From assembly GCA_030378015.1 (NCBI GenBank), contig JAUCGG010000025.1, positions 1-39,811 on the forward strand: 39,811 bases of DNA, in the 5' to 3' direction. The notes below the pieces were generated by a model. The model did no database searches. It was not told the DNA's origin and saw nothing but the letters and a program-made list of their open reading frames with translations. Both the position numbers and the translations under genes were made by a program. This document shows positions 17,540 to 24,283 of this stretch, one piece after another (the stretch's first letter is position 1; each line of letters starts with the position of its first letter). This stretch comes from Desulfococcaceae bacterium HSG8 (GTDB lineage: Bacteria; Desulfobacterota; Desulfobacteria; Desulfobacterales; 4be13).

Positions 17540-17968
17540 TTGTGTAATACTCAGCGCATTTATGATGAAGGATTTACGCTGATTGAAACCCTGGTATCCA
17601 TTATAATATTGTCTGTCTGCCTGACAGTCATATTCCAGCTTTTTTCCGGCGGACTGAGGTCTGTCAGACTTTCAAAAGATTATACCCGCGCAATATTTTA
17701 TGCAAGGGAAAAGATGGAGGAAGTTCTTCTTGCTGAAAAATTTGAAGACGGGGTCTGGGAGGGGGAATTTGCCGATGGTTTCAAATGGAAATCGGAAATT
17801 ATCTGGATTGAGCCTGAAGAAGAAGAAAAAAGACCCGTTGATATGTTCAATATCACAGTGGGAATAAGCTGGAATGAGGGAGTTAGGGAAAAGCACTTTG
17901 AAATAACTACTTTGAAAATTGCTGAAAAATTAAAAACAGAGAAAGAAGACGTGAAACGTGAAACGTGA
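17540..17968 (+). CDS. gspI: type II secretion minor pseudopilin GspI
   Basis: GspI forms the pseudopilus tip with GspJ and GspK. From TTG 17540, seven bases after GAGAGGAG, the protein has 142 residues with a 10-residue leader, MCNTQRIYDEG. A prepilin peptidase site G-FTLIETLVS with the essential Glu at +5 follows, then a hydrophobic helix to about residue 32. A longer open frame back to 17429 would give an implausible 47-residue leader and would start inside the promoter. The globular part contains YAREKMEEVLL and ends in a charged helix. The final residues (EDVKRET) and the TGA stop come from the adjoining heptamer array. Confidence 0.85.
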   Translation: MCNTQRIYDEGFTLIETLVSIIILSVCLTVIFQLFSGGLRSVRLSKDYTRAIFYAREKMEEVLLAEKFEDGVWEGEFADGFKWKSEIIWIEPEEEEKRPVDMFNITVGISWNEGVREKHFEITTLKIAEKLKTEKEDVKRET

Positions 17969-18012
17969 TGCGTGATGCGTGATGCGTGACTGCGTGACTG
18001 CGTGATACGTGA
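17950..18012 (+). repeat. GTGANNC heptamer array at the gspI end
   Basis: GTGAAAC, GTGATGC and GTGACTGC units begin inside the last gspI codons and run to just before the YwqK/MORN-like gene. The TGA of one unit ends gspI. Confidence 0.85.
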
Positions 18013-18048
18013 ATGGTTGAAACAAAGATCAGGAATAAGGAGAGAAAC

Positions 18049-18975
18049 ATGAAAAAAATATTTACATTATGTATGGTGGTCTTGCTTTTGGGCGGAGGCT
18101 CATGGGCTTTGGCTGAGACCAAAGAATATTATGAAACCGGGGAATTGAAATCAGAGTGCAGTTATGTGAACGGAAAAAAAGAAGGTGTTGCTAAAGAGTA
18201 TTATAAAAACAGCAAACTGAAATCGGAAAGGGTTTATGAAAACGGAAAGCCCGTAGGAATAAGCAAGGAATACTACGAAACCGGGGAATTAAAATCCGAA
18301 TGCAGCTATGTGAACGGCAGGCAGGATGGAATATTCAAAGATTATTATAAAAACAGCAAACTGAAATCGGAAAGGGTTTATGAAAACGGAAAGCCCGTAG
18401 GAATAAGCAAGGAATACTACGAAACCGGGGAGTTAAAATCCGAATGCAGCTATGTGAACGGCAAGCAGGATGGGATATTCAAAGATTATTATAAGAACGG
18501 AAGTCCTAAGACGGAAAGGGTATATAAAGATGGGAAGCTGGAAGGGATAAGCAAACGCTATTACGAGAGCGGGGAAATCCGATGGGAGAGCAACTATGTC
18601 CATAACCGTCAGGAAAATATGAAATTTTACTCCAAGAGCGGCAAACTGCTTGAAGAACATGCCTATAAAAACGGAAAGCGGGACGGGGTAAATAAGATTT
18701 TTTACGATAGCGGAAAATTAAAATCTGAGCAGAACTATGAAAACGGGGTTTTAAAAGGTACCAGCAAAGAGTATTATAAAAGCGGCAAGTTAAAATCAGA
18801 AAAGAATTATAAGAACGGGGAATTGGATGGGGTAATCCGGAAATATTATAAAACCGGTGAGTTAAAATCAGAGTACAGTTATGTGAATGGCAAACGGGAA
18901 GGTTCCGGCAAAATTTATTATAAAAACGGAAGCCTGAAAACAGAATCCCTTTACAAAGATGGCAAGCCGCAATAA
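18049..18975 (+). CDS. secreted MORN/YwqK-type repeat protein
   Basis: A 308-residue protein starting at ATG 18049 after AAGGAGAGAAAC. A signal peptide (to about ALA, residue 22) is followed by about twelve tandem 23-residue repeats of the form YY-(E/K)-(T/N)-G-x-L-K-S-E-x-x-Y-x-NGKx-G-x-x-K. This is the MORN_2 pattern of the YwqK antitoxin-like family. Repeats 2-3 and 4-5 are nearly identical at DNA level with a 138-bp period (about 18201-18480), pointing to recent internal duplication. It sits between gspI and gspJ and its end overlaps the gspJ start by 17 bases. It is therefore in the secretion operon, although such a gene is not a standard gsp component. Role unknown; a periplasmic or surface location is inferred. 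Confidence 0.8.
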   Translation: MKKIFTLCMVVLLLGGGSWALAETKEYYETGELKSECSYVNGKKEGVAKEYYKNSKLKSERVYENGKPVGISKEYYETGELKSECSYVNGRQDGIFKDYYKNSKLKSERVYENGKPVGISKEYYETGELKSECSYVNGKQDGIFKDYYKNGSPKTERVYKDGKLEGISKRYYESGEIRWESNYVHNRQENMKFYSKSGKLLEEHAYKNGKRDGVNKIFYDSGKLKSEQNYENGVLKGTSKEYYKSGKLKSEKNYKNGELDGVIRKYYKTGELKSEYSYVNGKREGSGKIYYKNGSLKTESLYKDGKPQ

Positions 18976-19789
18976 TCGTAAATCCGGTTCCGGTGGTGTA
19001 ATTAAAGTGTCAGGTGAGCACTCCTCGTTCCCAAACTCTGTTTGGGAACGCAATTGCAGACAAAACTCCGTTTTGCATGGCAGACAGAGTTTGCCCGGCA
19101 GAAGTGTTCCCAAACGGAGTTTGGGAACAAGGACTGACACTTTTAATTACACCCGTTCCGGGTTTCAGGTCTCTGATTTTCAGGCAGGTTTTACGCTTTT
19201 AGAGCTTCTGATATCCCTTAGTATTATAGCGGTCATTGTTGTGATCATATCCGCTGCACTCAGAATCGGTGTCAGTGCATGGGAAAAAGGGGAGCGGGAT
19301 GTCGAAGCCCGTCAGAGATACCGTATTGTCCTGGATCTGATGAAGCGTCAGCTTGCATCTGTTGATACCCGGCAGGGAAATAGCAACGTCAATAAGCTGT
19401 TTTTATTGAAAGGCGACAACAAAACCCTGGAGTTTTTATCCCATATTTCGCTTGTCCCGGGAAATGATTTCGGCGAGGTATATGTAAGATATGTTGTAAA
19501 GCCGGAAGGATCAGAGGAGAAGGAACGTCTTATTTTTCATGAAAAATCTGTTGTCTTGCCAAGCAAAGCAGCAGAAACAGATATGCCGCCGGAAGATGAA
19601 TTTTACGAACTGATTCCCGAAATACAAAACATGACATTTGAATATTTGAAAAAAGGCGCGGAGGATTGGCAACAGTCCTGGGAGCCGGAAAGCGACAAAG
19701 GACTTCCCCAGGCAGTAGGAATTATCCTTACAGAGGAGCCGGGGTCGGCTCCTGTACGTGTCATCGTGCGTATTCATAATGGATTGTAG
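18959..19789 (+). CDS. gspJ: type II secretion minor pseudopilin GspJ with in-frame repeat insertion in its leader
   Basis: A 276-residue product whose core from residue 78 is GspJ: prepilin site G-FTLLELLISLSIIAVIVVI, then a soluble domain with VEARQRYRIVLDLMKRQL. The leader is 77 residues, far beyond the usual 6-25. Residues about 13-66 are encoded by a palindromic element (18994-19154) flanked by 7-bp duplications GTTCCGG. Removing the element plus one duplication (168 bp, 56 codons) keeps the frame and restores the leader MASRNNRKSGSGFQVSDFQAG, 21 residues. No in-frame ATG lies after the element, so the long leader is probably real or translation begins at an internal TTG. The start overlaps the preceding gene. 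The TAG stop belongs to another repeat. Confidence 0.85.
   Translation: MASRNNRKSGSGGVIKVSGEHSSFPNSVWERNCRQNSVLHGRQSLPGRSVPKRSLGTRTDTFNYTRSGFQVSDFQAGFTLLELLISLSIIAVIVVIISAALRIGVSAWEKGERDVEARQRYRIVLDLMKRQLASVDTRQGNSNVNKLFLLKGDNKTLEFLSHISLVPGNDFGEVYVRYVVKPEGSEEKERLIFHEKSVVLPSKAAETDMPPEDEFYELIPEIQNMTFEYLKKGAEDWQQSWEPESDKGLPQAVGIILTEEPGSAPVRVIVRIHNGL
18994..19154. mobile_element. palindromic element inserted in gspJ
   Basis: GGTGTAATTAAAGTGTCAG at the left and CTGACACTTTTAATTACACC at the right form the ends. The inside has nested palindromes around TTCCCAAACTCTGTTTGGGA and AAAACTCCGTTTTG. The flanks GTTCCGG (18987-18993 and 19155-19161) are a 7-bp duplication. The cargo resembles the repeat at 26548-26642. 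In frame it encodes the peptide SSFPNSVWERN, a readthrough of the repeat rather than a protein domain. Confidence 0.85.
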
Positions 19790-19914
19790 GGTGGGTGGAG
19801 CGAAGCGTAACCCACCTTTTTTAAACCAGATTCGGAGATTTGAACCGGGATATGTGATCTGGGACATAAATTGCCTAAAAACGGTGGGTTCCGCTTCGCT
19901 CCACCCACCCTACA
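19786..19914. repeat. GTAGGGTGGGTGGAG palindrome between gspJ and gspK
   Basis: GTAGGGTGGGTGGAGCGAAG at the left matches CTTCGCTCCACCCACCCTAC at the right, with ATT on both outer sides. It contains the gspJ stop codon (TAG in GTAGGG) and ends five bases before the gspK start. The same sequence appears as cargo inside the family B elements at 26998-27155 and 27396-27549. Confidence 0.85.
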
Positions 19915-19918
19915 TTAA

Positions 19919-20932
19919 ATGACAATGGACAACAAACAAACAGGCATAGCCCTATTCCTTGTCCTGTGGGTGCTGACACTCCTGTCGGTAATCGTGGGGG
20001 AATTTTGTCATGCCATGCGGACAGAGGTGAATATTACCCGTAATTTCAAAGAGGAAACCCAGGCATATTATATTGCCACCGCGGGTCTGAACCAGGCAAT
20101 TTCCGAACTGATAAAGCTTCGGACGACACCCCGCCGGAAAGAAAAGCTTCCTGATGAGAAAGAGGATGATCTGATTGAGTGGCGGTTCAATGCGGATATT
20201 CCTGCCATTCCCTTTGCAGAAGGTCAGTTCAAGGTGGAAATCGGAAATGAAAGCGGGAAAATAGATATCAACAGGGCAAACCGGGATGTATTAAAGATGA
20301 TGCTGAATTCGTTTGACATTGAAGAGAGTGATAAAGATATTATAGCAGATTCCGTCTTGGACTGGCGGGACAGGGACAAGCTCCACCGGGTAAACGGTGC
20401 AGAGGATGATTATTATCTTTCACTGCCCGAACCCTATGAATGCAGGGACGGCAATTTTGTATCAGCCAGGGAACTCCTGCTGGTCAGGGGGGTCACACCG
20501 GAGATGTTCTACGGCGGACTTGATGAAATGATCACTGTTGTTGATCAGGACGAAGCATCAGGGAAAAAAAAGAAAAAAAAACAGGCTGGGAAAAAAAGAT
20601 CAAAAAAAAGAACTGCCCGGATAAACATCAACGCTGCATCCCCGCAACTCCTCCGATCCCTTCCCTATATGACAGATGATTTGGTACAGGAAATCATGGA
20701 ATACAGGAAAGAAAAGGATTTCAGAGCCTTGTCTGAACTGCTTCCGATTGTCGGGTCAGAAGTATATGCAGCCATAATTCCGTATCTTTCCTCACCTGTA
20801 AGAATATCACCTATTTTTACAATAAAGTCATGGGGTAGCGTAGGAAATATCAGACGCGGGGTTAAGGCCCTGGTAAAGATTGACACATCGCTTAGAAGAA
20901 AGTACCGTATCATCAGGTGGGTGGATGGGTAA
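19919..20932 (+). CDS. gspK: type II secretion pseudopilin GspK
   Basis: GspK caps the pseudopilus. A 337-residue protein with short leader MTMDNKQTG and helix IALFLVLWVLTLLSVIVGEF lacking Glu5, as is usual for GspK. RTEVNITRNFKEETQAYYIA follows, and then GKIDINRANRD and DSVLDWRDRD, the family's alpha-helical domain. A Lys-rich linker (about residues 213-232, KKKKKKQAGKKRSKKR) precedes a helix-hairpin-helix-like part (ARININAASPQLLRSL, ALSELLPIVG). The ATG directly follows a palindromic repeat and has no clear ribosome binding site, so coupling to gspJ has been disturbed. The stop TAA is just before a heptamer array. Confidence 0.88.
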   Translation: MTMDNKQTGIALFLVLWVLTLLSVIVGEFCHAMRTEVNITRNFKEETQAYYIATAGLNQAISELIKLRTTPRRKEKLPDEKEDDLIEWRFNADIPAIPFAEGQFKVEIGNESGKIDINRANRDVLKMMLNSFDIEESDKDIIADSVLDWRDRDKLHRVNGAEDDYYLSLPEPYECRDGNFVSARELLLVRGVTPEMFYGGLDEMITVVDQDEASGKKKKKKQAGKKRSKKRTARININAASPQLLRSLPYMTDDLVQEIMEYRKEKDFRALSELLPIVGSEVYAAIIPYLSSPVRISPIFTIKSWGSVGNIRRGVKALVKIDTSLRRKYRIIRWVDG

Positions 20933-20941
20933 TGCGTAATT

Positions 20942-21133
20942 CGTGAAACGTGAAACGTGATGCGTGATGCGTGATGCGTGAAACGTGATGCGTGATGCGT
21001 GATGCGTGAAACGTGAAACGTGAAACGTGAAACGTGAAACGTGAAACGTGAAACGTGATGCGTGATGCGTGAAACGTGAAACGTGAAACGTGAAACGTGA
21101 AACGTGAAACGTGAAACGTGAAACGTGAAACGT
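20942..21133 (+). repeat. long GTGANNC heptamer array after gspK
   Basis: About 27 consecutive 7-bp units, mostly GTGAAAC with blocks of GTGATGC. Each unit carries TGA on the plus strand and none carries a stop on the minus strand, which creates long artefactual open frames there. Confidence 0.95.
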
Positions 21134-21195
21134 AAAGTTTTCTATCTGCTGACATTGAATGTTGGAAATTGAATATTATTTTTTGTCAACGGGCA

Positions 21196-21553
21196 ACTGA
21201 AGACTGAAAACTGAAGACTGAAGACTGAAGACTGAAGACTGAAGACTGAAGACTGAAAACTGAAAACTGACAACTGACAACTGAAGACTGAAGACTGACA
21301 ACTGACGACTGAAGACCGACGACTGAAGACTGACAACTGAAGACTGAAGACTGAAGACTGAAGACTGAAGACTGAAGACTGAAGACTGAAGACTGAAGAC
21401 TGAAGACTGAAGACTGAAGACTGACAACTGAAGACCTGAAGACTGACAACTGAAGACTGAAGACTGAAGACCGAAGACCGAAGACTGAAGACTGAAGACT
21501 GAAGACTGAAGACTGAAGACTGACAACTGACAACTGACAACTGACAACTGACA
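21196..21553 (+). repeat. long ACTG heptamer array before gspL
   Basis: About 50 consecutive 7-bp units, chiefly ACTGAAG with ACTGACA and ACTGAAA. They are preceded by GTCAACGGGCA, a motif also found in the arrays near 3812 and 22815. With 20942-21133 it fills the 630-bp gap between gspK and gspL. The minus strand is open in all frames (SVFSLQS-type repeats), which is an artefact of the unit sequence. Confidence 0.95.
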
Positions 21554-21564
21554 AGGAACATATA

Positions 21565-22743
21565 TTGTCTTTTCAAAACAGCCTGGGCATTGATATAAAA
21601 GCTGATAAAGTTGCTATCGCATATCTGAAGACTTCTCTGAAGGGGGTGAAGCTCGGGGCTCATGGGATTTATTCCATGGAAAAAGAGACCCCGTTGAAAG
21701 AAAAACTGGAGATCATAAGAATTCAGATAGCGGATTTTATGAAAGAAAAGCGGATTTCCCCGACAAATACTTTTATCGGGATACCTTCTGAACTGACGAT
21801 TTTCAAAGATATTGAATTCCCGCTGGCAGTAAAAGAAAACCTCCGATCAACGCTCAGATATGAGATGGAAAAACATATCCCCCTGCCTGCGGATGACGTT
21901 CTTTTTGACTACCATATTCTTTCCGAAGATAAAGCAAAAAATCGGCTTAAAGTTCTCCTGATTGTGGGGAAAAAAAATTCCATTGCACCTTATGTTAATT
22001 TTTCAGGAACCTTAAAGGGCGGGGTTTCCGGAATAGAGCCTTGCTCGACCGCGCTGGTCAGTTTTTTCGCTCATAAACCCGGTGAACATACTCCTGGTTC
22101 AGAGCAGGATATCCTGAATCTTTTAAGAAATGAACCTGATGCCAGGAGACACGCGTCACTCTCTGAAATGGGAATCCCCTCCCATGAACTTGTCCCGGCC
22201 TTCGGCCTTGCACTGAAAGGATTATGGAAAACCCCGCTTCAGATCAACCTCCTTCCTCCTGAATCGCGAAAGCGGCCAGGTAAAGCCGGCTATTATATGA
22301 TGATATTCCTGGCTATTATGGTAATCCTATCAGGACTTGCCTGGGGAGGAAGTCATTTTCTGAAACAAAAGATCATCTTGGAAGAATTGAATGCAGAACT
22401 GAAACGCCTTACATCCGAAATTGCAAACATTGATCGGATTCGGACAGGCTCCCAGGAGCTGGAAGAACGGCTTGATTACCTGAACGCGCTTCGAAGCGGT
22501 CACATACCTGCCTTGGACATTTTAAGAGAACTCAGCCAAGTTATCCCTGAAACCGCATGGGTCCGGGAATTCAGATTTTCGGAAAAAGGGATGCAGATCG
22601 AGGGATATGCGGAATCAGCGTCCGAACTGATTCCGCTGCTGGAGGACTCATCTGTTTTTAGGGATGTGGTTTTTCTATCCACTATTACAAAGGAAAAAAA
22701 CGGCAGGGAGCGGTTCAGAGTAGGGTTGAAACTCGTTAAATAG
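21565..22743 (+). CDS. gspL: type II secretion inner-membrane platform protein GspL (PilM/PilN-like)
   Basis: A 392-residue protein starting at TTG 21565, six bases after AAGGA. The N-terminal half is an actin-like PilM/GspL cytoplasmic domain (SLGIDIKADKVAIAYLK, NTFIGIPSEL, RYEMEKHIPLPADDVLFDYH). A transmembrane helix lies at about 240-262 (YYMMIFLAIMVILSGLAW). A periplasmic PilN-like ferredoxin fold follows (IPALDILRELSQVIPETAWV, LIPLLEDSSVFRDV). GspL links the GspE ATPase to GspM and the pseudopilus. It lies between two heptamer arrays, so translational coupling to gspK is not possible. Confidence 0.85.
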   Translation: MSFQNSLGIDIKADKVAIAYLKTSLKGVKLGAHGIYSMEKETPLKEKLEIIRIQIADFMKEKRISPTNTFIGIPSELTIFKDIEFPLAVKENLRSTLRYEMEKHIPLPADDVLFDYHILSEDKAKNRLKVLLIVGKKNSIAPYVNFSGTLKGGVSGIEPCSTALVSFFAHKPGEHTPGSEQDILNLLRNEPDARRHASLSEMGIPSHELVPAFGLALKGLWKTPLQINLLPPESRKRPGKAGYYMMIFLAIMVILSGLAWGGSHFLKQKIILEELNAELKRLTSEIANIDRIRTGSQELEERLDYLNALRSGHIPALDILRELSQVIPETAWVREFRFSEKGMQIEGYAESASELIPLLEDSSVFRDVVFLSTITKEKNGRERFRVGLKLVK

Positions 22744-22744
22744 G

Positions 22745-22931
22745 TTGGCAGTTAGCAGTTAGCAGTCTTCAGTCTTCAGTCTTCAGTCTTCAGTCTTCAG
22801 TTGTCAGTCCGCAGTTGCAACGGGACCACTGCCGACTGCCGACTGCTAACTGACAACTGCCGACTGACAACTGACAACTGCTAACTGACAACTGCTAACT
22901 GCTAACTGACAACTGCCGACTGACAACTGAC
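22745..22931. repeat. inverted ACTG heptamer array between gspL and gspM
   Basis: The first part runs as the reverse complement (CAGTCTT units, about 22755-22815). A GTTGCAACGGGAC centre follows, then forward units ACTGCCG, ACTGCTA and ACTGACA to 22931. It can fold on itself. Confidence 0.9.
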
Positions 22932-22937
22932 AAAATC

Positions 22938-23528
22938 ATGACAAAAGAAAGAAAATACATCCTTATCGGCGGGGCAATCCTGCTTCTTATAGGGGCAATA
23001 TATCGTTTCGGACCTGCGGATTTTGACGGATTTCATCCGCTGGGGGAAGAGATATCGCTGAAGGAAAGAAAGCTGGTAAAATACCGGCAGATGGTGCAGG
23101 AAAGAAATGAACTGGATGGAAAGCTCATTGCATTGAACCGCTCGCTTGAGCGCGCGGAGACCGGTCTCCTGACCGGTGAAACCCCCTCTCTTGCTGCCGT
23201 AGATATCCAGAATATCCTGAATGAAATCGGGAGCCGGAGCGAGGTCGAAATAACGTCCATGCGGGTTTTAGCTCCGAAAAACCATCTGGCCAGAGACAAG
23301 GGTGTCACCGAAGAGTCGCCTGCCGGGCAATATACCGGTATTCCGGTTCAGATCAGCATTGTTTCTACAATCAGACAACTGAAAGAACTGCTTTATGGCA
23401 TTGAAACTTCTTCAAAATTTTTAAGAGTGACCGAAATGAAGGTCAGGGCAAGAGACAGACAGGTGAAAAAAATATATTCGACGTTTACGGTTGAAGGTTT
23501 TATGAAAAAGAGAGAGGATAACTCATAA
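22938..23528 (+). CDS. gspM: type II secretion protein GspM (PilO-like)
   Basis: A 196-residue single-pass protein. A short cytoplasmic start MTKERKY is followed by helix ILIGGAILLLIGAIYRF, then a coiled-coil region (EEISLKERKLVKYRQMVQER) and a periplasmic fold with VDIQNILNEIGSRS and LKELLYGIETSSKFLRVTEM. This matches GspM/PilO. GspM pairs with GspL at the base of the machine. The ATG follows the heptamer array at six bases with no clear ribosome binding site. The stop overlaps the next start (TAATG), indicating translational coupling to gspC. Confidence 0.8.
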   Translation: MTKERKYILIGGAILLLIGAIYRFGPADFDGFHPLGEEISLKERKLVKYRQMVQERNELDGKLIALNRSLERAETGLLTGETPSLAAVDIQNILNEIGSRSEVEITSMRVLAPKNHLARDKGVTEESPAGQYTGIPVQISIVSTIRQLKELLYGIETSSKFLRVTEMKVRARDRQVKKIYSTFTVEGFMKKREDNS

Positions 23529-24280
23529 TGTTTTCCAAAACATGGCTCATGAGCATCGTTTTGGCGGCTTTTGCCGTATTCTTCGGGGTTAAGACATATG
23601 ATATCTGGTCCCTGAGCGAGAGGCCGGATATGAAAATGCCGGCACCGGCCCGAAAATCCGAAGCTCCGGTCAAAAAGAGTGTAAATCGGAGAATGCCTTC
23701 TGAAACCGCCTACAATGTCGTGGCGGACAGGAATCTCTTTTCCCCGGACAGGGCGGAATTCATACCCGAAGAACCGGAGTCAGAGCCGGAGGTGAAGCCG
23801 CTCAGGGTTTCCGGAAAAAAGATTACCCTGTACGGGGTTATCCTGACAGATCATTACCAATCCGCGTTGATAGATAATCCCCTGAGAGGGCCTGATGAAA
23901 GAAAAAACAAATGGGTAAAGACGGGAGATACAATCGGCGAACTGGAAGTGGCTGAAATCCGTAAAGGCAGCATCCTTCTGACAGAAGGGGACGACACTTA
24001 TGAAATCCCTCTTTATGATAAAACCAAGCCCAAAAGACAGGGGAAAATAAAAAAAGCATCAAAACCGACTGTTATCGTATCTGAATCAGCGAAGGAACAA
24101 AAAGAAGGCCAGAAAGGAGCCGGCCCGAAGGTTCGGGAAATTAATACGCCTTTCGGGAAGATGACACGAAAGACAAAAAAGGCGGCAGAACAAATTGTCT
24201 CAGAAGAAAAAGCACCCGAAGAAGCTGAATTTGAAGTGGTTGATACGCCTTTTGGAAAAGTAACGCGGAGGAAGAAGTAA
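23528..24280 (+). CDS. gspC: type II secretion protein GspC, with C-terminal TPFGK repeats
   Basis: A 250-residue protein. A membrane helix (about residues 5-25) is followed by a proline-rich linker, then YNVVADRNLFSPDR and the homology region KKITLYGVILTDHYQSALID, which contacts the secretin in known systems. There is no PDZ domain. Instead the tail is Lys-rich and carries two copies of a short motif, NTPFGKMTRK (206-215) and DTPFGKVTRR (239-248). A third version, PTPFGKIKRQ, lies in the N-terminus of the adjoining GspD. The gene overlaps gspM by one base and is followed by gspD after three bases. Confidence 0.8.
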   Translation: MFSKTWLMSIVLAAFAVFFGVKTYDIWSLSERPDMKMPAPARKSEAPVKKSVNRRMPSETAYNVVADRNLFSPDRAEFIPEEPESEPEVKPLRVSGKKITLYGVILTDHYQSALIDNPLRGPDERKNKWVKTGDTIGELEVAEIRKGSILLTEGDDTYEIPLYDKTKPKRQGKIKKASKPTVIVSESAKEQKEGQKGAGPKVREINTPFGKMTRKTKKAAEQIVSEEKAPEEAEFEVVDTPFGKVTRRKK

Positions 24281-24283
24281 TTT

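Noticed and set aside
20913..21155. Minus-strand open frame of HVSRFTF-type repeats
   Set aside because: Artefact of the GTGAAAC heptamer array, which is stop-free on the minus strand.
20942..21553. CRISPR array
   Set aside because: Units are 7 bp with no spacers, and there are no cas genes.
21142..21663. Long minus-strand open frames of SVFSLQS-type repeats
   Set aside because: They arise because the ACTGAAG unit has no stop codon on the minus strand. There is no ribosome binding site and composition is unlike protein.
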